The notes: generated from the letters alone by a model not told the origin. Shown: positions 1-6,818, counted from the first letter of the stretch. The stretch is DNA of 7,542 bases from Candidatus Egaibacter danicus (GCA_011391115.1 JAABRC010000089.1:1-7542); one strand, 5' to 3'. Numbers and translations: made by a program.

Positions 1-279
1 CACGTACCAGGCTGCGGCCAGCCACACTTTCAAGGGCGTGCGGGTCTTGTCGAAGATGGTGCCGGCAGTCACGGTGCTCTGGTGGCCGCAGTCCTTGCAC
101 AGCAACCGGCCTCGGCTGGCGCGCGATGGCGGCGACATCGCGCCGCAGCTAGGACAGACAAAGCCTTGCGGCCAGCGCAGGCGCTCCAGGTAGCCCAGGA
201 GGCAGGCCTCCTCGGAGGAAAACCAATCAAGGAATTCGCTCCAAGTGCGCGGATAGTCGTTGACAGGGACTGGACTCAT
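1..279 (-). CDS. IS1595-family transposase, N-terminal part (cut by window edge)
   Basis: This is the first 93 codons of a transposase that runs off the left edge of the window. Translation from the ATG at 279 begins MSPVPVNDYPRTWSEFLDWF. It contains a zinc ribbon with Cys42, Cys45, Cys61 and Cys64 (VCPSCG, then LCKDCGHQ), followed by STVTAGTIFDKTRTPLKVWL. That order (short helical lead, zinc ribbon, T-AGTIF-TRTPL) is typical of the IS1595 family, whose members carry a DDE-type catalytic domain further downstream. The catalytic domain is outside the window, so I cannot say whether the gene is intact. The visible part has no stop or frameshift. No convincing Shine-Dalgarno precedes the ATG. 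The gene points away from the neighbouring radical SAM gene. Confidence 0.88.
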   Translation of the reverse strand, partial: MSPVPVNDYPRTWSEFLDWFSSEEACLLGYLERLRWPQGFVCPSCGAMSPPSRASRGRLLCKDCGHQSTVTAGTIFDKTRTPLKVWLAAAWYV

Positions 280-333
280 TGCTGTATATTTGTCCAGTGT
301 ATTCTACGCTCTGTGGAGCTAAGAAGATACCCC
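1..333 (-). mobile_element. Right-hand end of an IS1595-family insertion sequence
   Basis: The transposase start lies about 55 bp inside what is probably the element's terminal inverted repeat. Read on the minus strand, the sequence starts GGGGTATCTTCTTAG at 333, a plausible IS tip beginning with a run of G. Just outside it is an AT-rich stretch (ttttaaat, 334-341) that could be the 8-bp target duplication expected for this family. The other end of the element is outside the window, so the inverted repeat, the target duplication and the exact boundary at 333 are inferred and could be off by several bases. Confidence 0.5.
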
Positions 334-390
334 TTTTAAATATACAGTTTTTGGATGAAATGTCATGCGATGCATTTGTGGGCCTGTTTG

Positions 391-1476
391 ATGGACGTCA
401 AGATACCGCTTCACGCGATCAAGGGTAGGGGTGCCGCATCCCGAATTGCGCATCGTTTTGAGCAGGACGAGCGCAGCGTCTTTGATGATGGCTGGTCTGC
501 AATGGAAGACAGATTTCCTGCGAGCAGTCTACCGATGCCAACGGTGGTTACGCCAGAAAACGCCCGCAGCGCACTAAGTCGCAACGAATCGCCGGACATC
601 CATTTCGACTATGGGCTTAACCCCTATCGCGGTTGCGAGCACGGATGTGTGTACTGTTATGCCAGACCGACGCACAGCTATCTCAATCTATCGCCGGGTC
701 TCGATTTTGAAACCCGAATCATTGCCAAACCTAACCTGGCTACTGTGCTTGCGAAAGAGCTGTTGTCGCGAACTTACGTGGCACATCAAATCGTCATTGG
801 CTCTGCAACGGATGCCTACCAGCCTGGTGAGCGCGAATGGCGGATCACTCGCAGCGTGCTGGAGTTGCTGCATCGTTGCCATCATCCCCTGGCCATTGTG
901 ACCAAAGGCAGTGGCGTGGAACGGGATCTGGATCTGCTTGCACCCATGGCCGCCCGACATCTGGCGGCGGTGTATGTGACGATCACGACGCTTGACAGTG
1001 CACTCGCCCGGAAACTGGAGCCGAGGGCGGCGGCACCCTACCGCAGGTTGCGAACGATACGGGCACTGGCGGACGCAGGTGTGCCAGTGGGCATCAGCGT
1101 GGCGCCGCAGATCCCATTTATCAATGAAGACATGGAGCAGGTTCTCGAAGCTGCCCGCGATGCCGGTGCGCGCAGTGCCTTTTACACGGTGCTGCGTTTG
1201 CCCTGGGAGTTGAACCCGCTGTTTCAGGAATGGCTGGCTTTGCATTACCCGCAGAGGGCAGCGCGCGTGATGGCACGCGTCCGCGACATGCGCGGTGGAA
1301 AGGACTATGACAGCAACTTTGCAACGCGCATGAAAGGCAGTGGTGTCTGGGCAGAGTTGATCCGCCAGCGTTTCCACAAAGCCTGCGACAGGCTGGGTCT
1401 GAACAAGGACCGGGTCGAACTGGATACCAGTCTGTTCACCCCGTCATTGATAACGGGGCAATCCAGCCTGTTCTAG
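391..1476 (+). CDS. PA0069-family radical SAM protein
   Basis: The product is a 361-residue cytoplasmic radical SAM protein. Near the N-terminus is KGRGA (residues 11-15), which opens members of this family. The 4Fe-4S/SAM motif Cys82-x3-Cys86-x2-Cys89 follows (NPYRGCEHGCVYCYARPTHSY), then IGSATDAYQPGERE (about 136-149), which resembles the SAM-contacting strand of spore photoproduct lyase-like proteins. Length is normal for the family and the frame is intact to the TAG at 1476. The family is conserved but has no established substrate; its relation to spore photoproduct lyase and Rv2578c-type proteins only suggests radical chemistry on a nucleic acid or cofactor. Start choice is uncertain: ATGs at 355, 370 and 391 are in frame and none has a good Shine-Dalgarno. 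I chose 391 because it leaves about 10 residues before KGRG, as in relatives. The gene converges on the eptA-like gene with a 22-bp gap. An IS end lies about 60 bp upstream and may have changed its promoter. Confidence 0.9.
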   Translation: MDVKIPLHAIKGRGAASRIAHRFEQDERSVFDDGWSAMEDRFPASSLPMPTVVTPENARSALSRNESPDIHFDYGLNPYRGCEHGCVYCYARPTHSYLNLSPGLDFETRIIAKPNLATVLAKELLSRTYVAHQIVIGSATDAYQPGEREWRITRSVLELLHRCHHPLAIVTKGSGVERDLDLLAPMAARHLAAVYVTITTLDSALARKLEPRAAAPYRRLRTIRALADAGVPVGISVAPQIPFINEDMEQVLEAARDAGARSAFYTVLRLPWELNPLFQEWLALHYPQRAARVMARVRDMRGGKDYDSNFATRMKGSGVWAELIRQRFHKACDRLGLNKDRVELDTSLFTPSLITGQSSLF

Positions 1477-1482
1477 AAAGGA

Positions 1483-1531
1483 GTTGCCAAGCCGAGGTTC
1501 ATGGGGCGAGCTTTGCTTTGGCAACCTCGGC
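1483..1531. repeat. Interlocked inverted repeats between convergent genes
   Basis: Two perfect inverted repeats are interleaved. GCCGAGGTT (1491-1499) pairs with AACCTCGGC (1523-1531), and GTTGCCAA (1483-1490) pairs with TTGGCAAC (1518-1525). They occur in the order A-B-A'-B', and the two right arms share three bases, so both cannot form fully together. The structure spans the gap between the convergent radical SAM and eptA-like genes and enters the 3' end of the latter. It may act as a weak terminator for either gene, but there is no T-tract on either side. Confidence 0.35.
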
Positions 1532-2179
1532 CAGCGCCTCGAGGGGGCCGAACGGGTTGGCCATCTGCCGCAGTTGGGGTTGAGCCCGCACCATGTCGGC
1601 CAGATCGGGTGAACTCAACACCAGCATCACCAGAATTACTACGCAGGAAGCAGCTGCGAATCCACCGTTTTGCAGAAAATATTGCATCGGGGCCAGACGT
1701 CGCACAGAGGTCCGCAACAACAGGACAGAAGGCACGATGGCCAGAACGAACAGGGTTGCCCACAGCTGCCAGTTCATGAACGACTGAACAGACAGCGGAT
1801 TCTTGCTGAGCGCGCGCGCGATCAGACCAGCATCAATAACCACGTGCTCGTTGAGCATCAGGTGACAACACAGGGCCGCCACGAAGAAGAGCAGGTTAAT
1901 CAGCGGCTTGAGCAGCCGGCGGGAGGAAAGAATACTGAACACCAGAAAGCAGGCTGCCGCCATGAACGCGACAAGCCGAATGGCTGGCCACCACGGGCTC
2001 ACCTGGCTCAGCTCACAAACCCGCCCCAACTCCTGCCACAACGCTGCGTTGCATGCCGTAGCAAGCCAAAGGCTTGCTACGGCACTGATCCATGCCGGGT
2101 GAGCGGACATGCGCTGCTTGAAAGGAACGAACAGCGACGATTGGGCGAACTCGGTTGAACGGAACAATTTGAGTTTCAT
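1499..2179 (-). pseudogene. Truncated EptA-type phosphoethanolamine transferase (membrane domain only)
   Basis: The 226-residue product resembles the N-terminal membrane domain (DUF1705, EptA_B_N) of EptA/MCR enzymes, which transfer phosphoethanolamine from phosphatidylethanolamine to lipid A. About five membrane segments are visible, near residues 29-49, 66-84, 92-108, 137-155 and 173-190. Family-like stretches are KPLINLLFFVAAL, HVVIDAGLIARAL and QLRQMANPFGPLEALAEVA, the last being the linker that precedes the catalytic domain. Full-length enzymes have about 540 residues with a periplasmic sulfatase-fold domain. Here the frame ends in TGA right after the linker and the convergent radical SAM gene begins 22 bp later, so the catalytic half is gone. 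By my alignment, the Asn and Thr of the VID--MI-N---T motif, which contact the lipid substrate in MCR/EptA, are Arg and Lys here. Lipid A modification by this protein alone is not expected. The start at 2179 is preceded by GCGGGG; an in-frame ATG at 2233 lies inside a hairpin and is less likely. It could instead be a stand-alone domain with another role. Confidence 0.6.
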
Positions 2180-2223
2180 GGCCCCGCATTGTCTACGAAA
2201 GGCTAGTTCCCCGGCAATCATTT

Positions 2224-2246
2224 GTAACCGCATGCCTTGCGGTTAC
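2224..2246. repeat. Perfect hairpin downstream of dnaJ
   Basis: GTAACCGCA (2224-2232) and TGCGGTTAC (2238-2246) form a perfect 9-bp stem with a 5-nt loop, starting 13 bases after the dnaJ stop codon. No T-run follows on either strand, so it is not a standard intrinsic terminator. It could protect the 3' end of the dnaK-dnaJ message or mark a Rho-dependent end. The alternative ATG at 2233 of the following gene falls in its loop. Confidence 0.5.
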
Positions 2247-2259
2247 CGCCCGCAAGGGT

Positions 2260-3393
2260 TCAGCTGAAAAAGCTCTTGAGGCGATCCGTCCAGCTGTCTC
2301 CCGAGGGTGAATGCTTGTTACCACCCTTTTTGAGTGATTCGTCGAGCTCGCGCAACAACTTGCGCTGATGCTCGGTCAGTTTGACCGGAACCTCCACCGC
2401 GATGTGGCAGTAAAGGTCTCCCGGGTAGCTGGATCGAACCCCCTTTATGCCCTTGCCGCGCAGTCGGAACTGCTTGCCGGTTTGGGTGCCTTCCGGGATG
2501 TCAATGGCTGCCTTGCCAGACAGCGTGGGAACATCGATCTCGCCACCCAGCGATGCCGTCACGATGCTGATGGGTACGGAGCAGTGCAAGTCGTCACCAT
2601 CACGCTCGAAAATATCGTGCTTCTTCAGACGGATTTCAATGTACAGGTCGCCGGACGGGCCACCGTTGGTGCCTGGCTCGCCATTGCCTGTGCTGCGGAT
2701 GCGCATGCCACCATCGATACCAGCCGGGATTTTGACTTCCAGCGTCTTCTGCTTTTTGACCTTGCCTTGTCCATGGCAAGCCGTGCAGGGGTCCGGAATG
2801 ATCTTGCCCGCGCCGCGACAGGTGGGGCAGGTCTGCTGAACACTGAAGAAGCCCTGGCGCATCTGCACCGATCCGGAGCCGCTACAGGTGTTGCAGGTTT
2901 TTGCCTGCGTTCCGGGCTTGGCGCCCGTGCCGTTGCATACCTCGCAGGAGTCCCAGCTGGGAATGCGGATCTGTGCGTCCTTGCCGCGTGCAGCTTCCTC
3001 CAGCGTGATCTCCATGGCGTAGCTCAGGTCGTTACCCCGATACACCTGGCGCCCACCACCCGCCCGGCCACGCTGCTGGCCGAACATGTCGCCGAAGATG
3101 TCGCCAAACGCCTCGGCGAATCCGCCCATACCCTCGGCTCCCGGTCCGCCGCGCATATTGGGGTCCACACCCGCGTGGCCGTACTGGTCATAGGCAGCCC
3201 GCTTTTGCGGGTCCGACAGCATTTCGTAGGCTTCCTTGGACTCCTTGAATTTTTCCTCGGCAGCCTTGGATGCATCCCCCTGATTGCGGTCAGGATGATG
3301 CTTCATCGCGTGTTTGCGATAGGCCTTCTTGATCTCTTCGTCTGTCGCGTTTTTGGGTACGCCGAGCGTTTCGTAATAATCTCGTTTTGCCAT
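2260..3393 (-). CDS. dnaJ: Chaperone protein DnaJ (Hsp40)
   Basis: DnaJ is the cytoplasmic co-chaperone that brings unfolded substrates to DnaK and stimulates its ATPase. The 377-residue protein is full length for a type I Hsp40. The J domain covers residues 5-70, with the essential HPD at 33-35. A Gly/Phe-rich region follows at about 75-115. Then come four CxxCxGxG zinc-binding motifs: Cys150/153 (CEVCNGTG), Cys167/170 (CNTCSGSG), Cys189/192 (CPTCRGAG) and Cys203/206 (CTACHGQG). The C-terminal substrate-binding and dimerisation domain ends [11 protein letters not shown] chose the ATG at 3393 ([12 protein letters not shown]) because this is the conserved family N-terminus; an in-frame ATG seven codons upstream adds nothing conserved. 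The Shine-Dalgarno is weak (GAGAAAA). The gene lies 106 bp downstream of dnaK on the same strand, and a hairpin in that gap may limit its transcription. Confidence 0.97.
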   Translation of the reverse strand: MAKRDYYETLGVPKNATDEEIKKAYRKHAMKHHPDRNQGDASKAAEEKFKESKEAYEMLSDPQKRAAYDQYGHAGVDPNMRGGPGAEGMGGFAEAFGDIFGDMFGQQRGRAGGGRQVYRGNDLSYAMEITLEEAARGKDAQIRIPSWDSCEVCNGTGAKPGTQAKTCNTCSGSGSVQMRQGFFSVQQTCPTCRGAGKIIPDPCTACHGQGKVKKQKTLEVKIPAGIDGGMRIRSTGNGEPGTNGGPSGDLYIEIRLKKHDIFERDGDDLHCSVPISIVTASLGGEIDVPTLSGKAAIDIPEGTQTGKQFRLRGKGIKGVRSSYPGDLYCHIAVEVPVKLTEHQRKLLRELDESLKKGGNKHSPSGDSWTDRLKSFFS

Positions 3394-3416
3394 GTTTTTT
3401 CTCAGGTCATTCACGC

Positions 3417-3460
3417 AAAACGCCGCGTTGAATATCCATCAGGATCATTCAAGCGCGGCG
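3417..3460 (-). terminator. Hairpin with short U-tract between dnaK and dnaJ (possible attenuator)
   Basis: CGCCGCGTTGAA (3421-3432) pairs with TTCAA-G-CGCGGCG (3448-3460), giving a 12-bp stem with one bulged base. The stem is extended inside by ATCC/GGAT around a short ATCA loop. Read in the direction of dnaK-dnaJ transcription, the hairpin is followed at once by TTTTGCG. The stable GC-rich stem with four U's fits a partial terminator that would keep dnaJ below dnaK; it could also be an mRNA-stabilising or processing structure. The structure is visible in the sequence; its function is inferred. Confidence 0.6.
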
Positions 3461-3499
3461 GGGTAATGCGGGCTTTCAAGCGGGGCAAAGCGTCCGCGT

Positions 3500-5455
3500 T
3501 CAGCCTTTCTTCACTTCTTTCACTTCGGCATCCACCACATCGTCGTCAGCGGCTTTGCCGGATGATTGCTCGGCACCAGCGGAGCCCGCACCGGTTTGTG
3601 CGCCTGCAGCACCCTCTGCCGCCTGCTTGGCTTGCTGGTCTGCATACATCTTTTCACCCAGCTTCTGGCTCACCGTCATCAAGGCGGTGCTCTTTTCTTC
3701 AATATGCGCCTTGTCGTCACCCTTGATGGCTTCTTCAAGGTGCTTGATGGCTTCTTCAATCTTTTCCTTTTCACCGGCTTCCAGCTTGTCGCCGTACTCG
3801 GTGAGGCTCTTCTTCACGCTATGCACGCTGGCATCAGCCTGATTCTTGGCCTGCACCAGTTCCAGTTTCTTCTTGTCATCAGCGGCGTTGAGTTCAGCAT
3901 CTTTGACCATTTGCTGGATCTCTTCCTCGCTCAAGCCCGAGTTGGCCTTGATGGTGATCTTGTTTTCCTTGCCGGTGCCTTTGTCTTTGGCGCCCACATG
4001 CAGAATGCCATTGGCGTCAATGTCAAAAGACACTTCGATCTGGGGCGTGCCACGAGTGGCTGGTGGAATGCCTTCCAGGTTGAACTCGCCCAGCATCTTG
4101 TTGCCAGCGGCAATTTCCCGCTCACCCTGGAACACCTTGATCGTCACTGCGGGCTGGTTGTCATCAGCTGTCGAGAAAGTCTGTGCAAACTTCGTCGGGA
4201 TGGTCGTGTTCTTGGTGATCATCTTGGTCATGACACCACCCAGCGTTTCGATACCCAGGGACAAAGGCGTTACGTCGAGCAGCAACACGTCCTTGCGGTC
4301 ACCCACCAGCACCTGGCCCTGAATGGCAGCGCCCACGGCCACAGCTTCATCGGGGTTGACGTCCTTGCGCGGCTCCTTGCCAAACAGTTCCTTGACCTTA
4401 TCTTGCACCTTGGGCATGCGGGTCATGCCGCCAACCAGAATCACATCGTGAATGTCAGCCACGCTCACACCAGCGTCCTTGATGGCGGTACGGCAAGGCG
4501 CAATGGTGCGCTCGATTAACTCCTCTACCAGGCTTTCCAGCTTGGCACGGGTGAGCTTGATGTTCAGGTGCTTCGGACCCGAGGCATCAGCGGTCACATA
4601 GGGCAGGTTGATGTCGGTCTGAGCGCTGCTGGAGAGCTCGATCTTGGCTTTTTCCGCGGCTTCTTTCAGGCGCTGCAGGGCCAGCACGTCCTTGCCCAGA
4701 TCAACGCCCTGATCTTTCTTGAACTCGGCGATGATGAAGTCGATGATGCGCTGGTCGAAGTCTTCGCCGCCAAGGAAGGTGTCGCCATTGGTGGAGAGCA
4801 CTTCGAATTGCTTCTCGCCATCGACGTCGGCAATTTCGATGATGGACACGTCAAACGTACCACCACCCAAGTCATACACGGCAATCTTGCGGTCGCCTTT
4901 TTCGTTCTTGTCCAGGCCAAAGGCCAGAGCGGCAGCAGTTGGCTCGTTGATGATGCGCTTGACATCCAGACCGGCAATGCGTCCGGCATCTTTGGTAGCC
5001 TGACGCTGTGCGTCATTGAAGTAGGCCGGCACGGTGATAACGGCATCCGTGACGGTTTCACCAAGGTAGTCTTCTGCAGTTTTCTTCATCTTGCGCAGAA
5101 TGTCGGCAGATACCTGCTGGGCGGAAATCTGCTTGCCGCGCACTTCAACCCAGGCATCACCGTTGTCGGCTGCCACGATCTTGTAAGGCATGAGGTCGAT
5201 GTCTTTCTGGACTTCTTTCTCGCCGAACTTGCGACCAATCAGGCGCTTGACTGCGTACAGTGTGTTTTTCGGGTTGGTGACGGCCTGACGTTTGGCAGAT
5301 GCGCCGACCAATACTTCTCCATCTTCCTGGTAAGCCACGATGGATGGCGTGGTGCGGGCTCCCTCAGAGTTCTCAATGACTTTGGGGACGTTGCCTTCCA
5401 TGATGGACACGCAGCTGTTGGTGGTGCCCAGATCGATGCCGATGATTCTTCCCAT
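3500..5455 (-). CDS. dnaK: Molecular chaperone DnaK (Hsp70)
   Basis: DnaK is the ATP-driven Hsp70 that binds exposed hydrophobic peptides in the cytoplasm and cycles with DnaJ and GrpE. The 651-residue protein is complete. The nucleotide-binding domain includes the phosphate loop IDLGTTNS (7-14), the phosphate-2 motif DLGGGTFD (195-202, with Thr200 matching the autophosphorylated Thr199 of E. coli) and [11 protein letters not shown] (338-348). The interdomain linker [13 protein letters not shown] is at about 389-401, followed by the substrate-binding beta domain and the helical lid. The tail ends [15 protein letters not shown], a slight variant of the usual acidic EEVKDKK-type C-terminus. The ATG at 5455 has an excellent Shine-Dalgarno (AGGAG, 5462-5466, 6 nt away). 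A candidate sigma-32 promoter lies about 75-100 bp upstream. The gene follows grpE by 123 bp and precedes dnaJ by 106 bp. Confidence 0.98.
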   Translation of the reverse strand: MGRIIGIDLGTTNSCVSIMEGNVPKVIENSEGARTTPSIVAYQEDGEVLVGASAKRQAVTNPKNTLYAVKRLIGRKFGEKEVQKDIDLMPYKIVAADNGDAWVEVRGKQISAQQVSADILRKMKKTAEDYLGETVTDAVITVPAYFNDAQRQATKDAGRIAGLDVKRIINEPTAAALAFGLDKNEKGDRKIAVYDLGGGTFDVSIIEIADVDGEKQFEVLSTNGDTFLGGEDFDQRIIDFIIAEFKKDQGVDLGKDVLALQRLKEAAEKAKIELSSSAQTDINLPYVTADASGPKHLNIKLTRAKLESLVEELIERTIAPCRTAIKDAGVSVADIHDVILVGGMTRMPKVQDKVKELFGKEPRKDVNPDEAVAVGAAIQGQVLVGDRKDVLLLDVTPLSLGIETLGGVMTKMITKNTTIPTKFAQTFSTADDNQPAVTIKVFQGEREIAAGNKMLGEFNLEGIPPATRGTPQIEVSFDIDANGILHVGAKDKGTGKENKITIKANSGLSEEEIQQMVKDAELNAADDKKKLELVQAKNQADASVHSVKKSLTEYGDKLEAGEKEKIEEAIKHLEEAIKGDDKAHIEEKSTALMTVSQKLGEKMYADQQAKQAAEGAAGAQTGAGSAGAEQSSGKAADDDVVDAEVKEVKKG

Positions 5456-5461
5456 TTTTTT

Positions 5462-5466
5462 CTCCT
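5462..5466 (-). promoter_or_regulatory. Shine-Dalgarno of dnaK
   Basis: AGGAG on the minus strand lies 6 nt before the dnaK ATG at 5455. It is the strongest ribosome-binding site in the window and fixes the start. Confidence 0.85.
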
Positions 5467-5528
5467 GGAGGGCTTGGAAGCAGCACTGAGCTACGCCGCG
5501 CCTGATTTACAAAGTTGAACTACAAACA

Positions 5529-5556
5529 AGGTGTGGATAACCCGAAATTTTTCAAG
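5529..5556 (-). promoter_or_regulatory. Candidate sigma-32 heat-shock promoter of dnaK
   Basis: On the minus strand a perfect CTTGAAA (5556-5550) is followed by a 13-nt spacer and CCACACCT (5536-5529). The RpoH consensus is CTTGAAA, 11-16 nt, CCCCATNT; the -10 matches 5 of 7 defined bases. Transcription would start near 5520, leaving a leader of about 65 nt before dnaK. The position and the nature of the gene support the call. A transcript coming through from grpE is also possible. Confidence 0.75.
5532..5540 (-). promoter_or_regulatory. Consensus DnaA box inside the dnaK promoter
   Basis: TTATCCACA on the minus strand is an exact match to the high-affinity DnaA box (TTATNCACA). It covers the end of the spacer and the start of the -10 element of the candidate sigma-32 promoter, so bound DnaA would block RNA polymerase. 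A single box may be chance; about 0.2 matches to TTATNCACA are expected in both strands of a random sequence this long. Binding and regulation are inferred. Confidence 0.45.
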
Positions 5557-5578
5557 GCTTTAGCCACGGATATGCCGC

Positions 5579-6139
5579 TTATTTCGGTGCTGAAACGGTG
5601 ACCAAAGCAGGCCGCAACACGCGATCAGCGATGGAATAGCCTTTTTGCAGCACGATGACCACCGTGTTGGCCTCGTTTTCCGAAGGCACGACGCTGATGG
5701 CCTGGTGCTGATGCGGATCGAACCTGGTGCCAGATGCGGGATTGATGGCGATCACCTTGTTGCGCTCCAGCGCGGCGGTCAACTGGCGCAGCGTGGCCTG
5801 GGCCCCTTCACGAATCTGTTCAGCCGTGGCGTCCTTGATGATCAAACCGGCTTCCAGGCTGTCAGCCACGGGCAGCAGACTTTCGGCGAAGCTTTCTACC
5901 GCAAACTTGCGAGCCTTGGATATTTCTTCCTCCGCGCGGCGGCGGGCATTTTCAGCCTCGGCCTTGGCGCGCAGGTACTGGTCGGCCAACTCCGCGCTTT
6001 TGGCCTGCAGTGTCGCCAGTTCACCCTGTACTTTGGACAGGGCATCAGCTTCGTTCGCAGCCTGGGCGGCGATCATTTCTTCGGTACTGGCATACCCGCT
6101 GGCGGGTGAGTGATGAGGGTTTGGAGTGGTGTCAGACAT
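5579..6139 (-). CDS. grpE: Nucleotide exchange factor GrpE
   Basis: GrpE is the cytoplasmic dimer that opens the DnaK nucleotide cleft and releases ADP, resetting the chaperone cycle. The 186-residue protein has a short variable N-terminus (1-20), a long charged coiled-coil helix (about 22-85, [18 protein letters not shown]), a helical bundle and the C-terminal beta domain that contacts DnaK. The family signature is clear: [20 protein letters not shown] (139-158) followed by [20 protein letters not shown]. Length is normal for proteobacteria. The ATG at 6139 is the only start that keeps the full N-terminus, but no good Shine-Dalgarno precedes it. A candidate sigma-32 promoter lies about 40-65 bp upstream. 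It is the first gene of the grpE-dnaK-dnaJ series. Confidence 0.97.
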   Translation of the reverse strand: MSDTTPNPHHSPASGYASTEEMIAAQAANEADALSKVQGELATLQAKSAELADQYLRAKAEAENARRRAEEEISKARKFAVESFAESLLPVADSLEAGLIIKDATAEQIREGAQATLRQLTAALERNKVIAINPASGTRFDPHQHQAISVVPSENEANTVVIVLQKGYSIADRVLRPALVTVSAPK

Positions 6140-6175
6140 GCGAACAGACCAGAAAAGTCAAATTGGATGCGTCAA

Positions 6176-6203
6176 GGGTGGGGGCGGGAACGGGTTTTTC
6201 AAG
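6176..6203 (-). promoter_or_regulatory. Candidate sigma-32 heat-shock promoter of grpE
   Basis: On the minus strand CTTGAAA (6203-6197) is followed by a 13-nt spacer and CCCCACCC (6183-6176). The -35 is perfect and the -10 matches 5 of 7 defined bases of CCCCATNT. The spacer equals that of the candidate dnaK promoter. The start would fall near 6168, leaving a leader of about 30 nt. It lies in the 92-bp gap between the FKBP gene and grpE, as expected if grpE has its own heat-shock promoter. Confidence 0.7.
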
Positions 6204-6231
6204 GGGCCGGCTCACCCAAACAGGTGGCCTT

Positions 6232-6585
6232 TCAGCCCGCGACGCCCAGCAATTCCACGTCAAATTTCAGCGTGGCGTTCGGCGGAATCACGCCGCCGGC
6301 GCCGCGGGCCCCATAACCGAGGGCTGCCGGGATGATCAGTGTGCGGGCACCGCCCACTTTCATGCCAGCCACGCCCTCGTCCCAGCCACGGATGACCATG
6401 CCGGCGCCGAGCGAAAACACAAACGGGTCGTTGCGATCCTTGCTGGAGTCGAACTTGGCACCTTGCGCTCCGTCGTTATAAAGCCAGCCGGTGTAGTGAA
6501 CCGTCACGCTCTGGCCTTTGGTGGCTTCGGGGCCGGAGCCGGTAACCGTGTCTTCATACTGCAGGCCGGTGGGGGTGGTGTTCAT
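6232..6585 (-). CDS. FKBP-type peptidyl-prolyl cis-trans isomerase
   Basis: The 117-residue protein is a single FKBP domain with no signal peptide, so it should act in the cytoplasm, speeding proline isomerisation during folding. Residues matching the FKBP12 pocket are present: Tyr31 (VHYTGW), Phe45-Asp46 (KFDSS), Phe55/57 (PFVFSLG), Val64-Ile65, Trp68 (VIRGWDEGV), Tyr91 (GYGARG) and Phe108 (IPPNATLKFDVELL). There is no inserted SlyD-like domain and no metal-binding tail. The ATG at 6585 has a good Shine-Dalgarno (AAGGA, 6592-6596, 6 nt away). It lies 92 bp upstream of grpE on the same strand and may be partly co-transcribed with the chaperone genes. I see no heat-shock promoter or well-spaced sigma-70 promoter directly before it. 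Confidence 0.95.
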   Translation of the reverse strand: MNTTPTGLQYEDTVTGSGPEATKGQSVTVHYTGWLYNDGAQGAKFDSSKDRNDPFVFSLGAGMVIRGWDEGVAGMKVGGARTLIIPAALGYGARGAGGVIPPNATLKFDVELLGVAG

Positions 6586-6613
6586 GGTGAATCCTTGAAT
6601 GCTATTAAATAGC

Positions 6614-6649
6614 TAGCTTGTTACGCCCGTTTATAAAGGGCTTGAGTCC
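6614..6649 (+). repeat. Dispersed intergenic repeat, copy A
   Basis: This 36-bp stretch upstream of the FKBP gene aligns without gaps over its core to 7248-7282: TAGCT, 4 nt, ACGCCC, 9 nt, GGGCT, then a short tail ending CC. GCCC (6625-6628) and GGGC (6638-6641) can pair. A short palindrome (GCTATTAAATAGC, 6601-6613) lies just before it. I associate such TAGC...CGCCC...GGGC motifs with Comamonadaceae intergenic regions; that is recalled, not searched. Confidence 0.45.
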
Positions 6650-6759
6650 GATTCGGCTTGTCAAAACTGACTGTTCGGGCCTGTCGGAAAAGCTTCAAAT
6701 TATGCCAGCAGGCCAAGACGCCCTGGTTGGGTAAGAAGGCGGTCTTTTCCAGACCCAAC

Positions 6760-6790
6760 AAAAAAGGACAAGTCATACCTGTCCTTTTTT
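6760..6790 (-). terminator. Bidirectional Rho-independent terminator
   Basis: AAAAAAGGACA (6760-6770) and TGTCCTTTTTT (6780-6790) form a perfect 11-bp stem with a 9-nt loop. On the minus strand the hairpin ends in a run of six T's, and it lies 28 bp after the stop codon of the HxlR-like gene, so it should end that transcript. By symmetry it would also stop plus-strand transcription. It separates the regulator from the FKBP and chaperone genes. Confidence 0.88.
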
Positions 6791-6818
6791 GCGGGGAGGC
6801 GCCGCACCGGCGCCGGAA

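Noticed and set aside
1473..1763. Alternative minus-strand frame overlapping the 3' end of the eptA-like gene.
   Set aside because: It could have been a frameshifted remnant of the catalytic domain, but its translation shows no sulfatase-type motif and it overlaps clean coding sequence in another frame.
3394..3414. Upstream in-frame ATG of dnaJ (adding MNDLRKN).
   Set aside because: The conserved DnaJ N-terminus begins MAKRDYYE at 3393; the extra residues are not conserved.
2368..3726. A long open frame on the plus strand opposite dnaJ, and similar ones opposite dnaK (3566-4519, 4568-5518) and the radical SAM gene (688-1377, minus).
   Set aside because: They are antisense to well-conserved genes, have no recognisable domains or ribosome-binding sites, and are expected from codon bias in such genes.
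6209..6229. Seven-pair hairpin with one bulge just after the FKBP stop codon.
   Set aside because: Short stem and no T-tract follows, so I do not call it a terminator.
6614..6671. TTGACA and TATAAA hexamers on the minus strand upstream of the FKBP gene.
   Set aside because: They are about 22-23 nt apart, too far for a sigma-70 promoter, and neither has a suitably placed partner.
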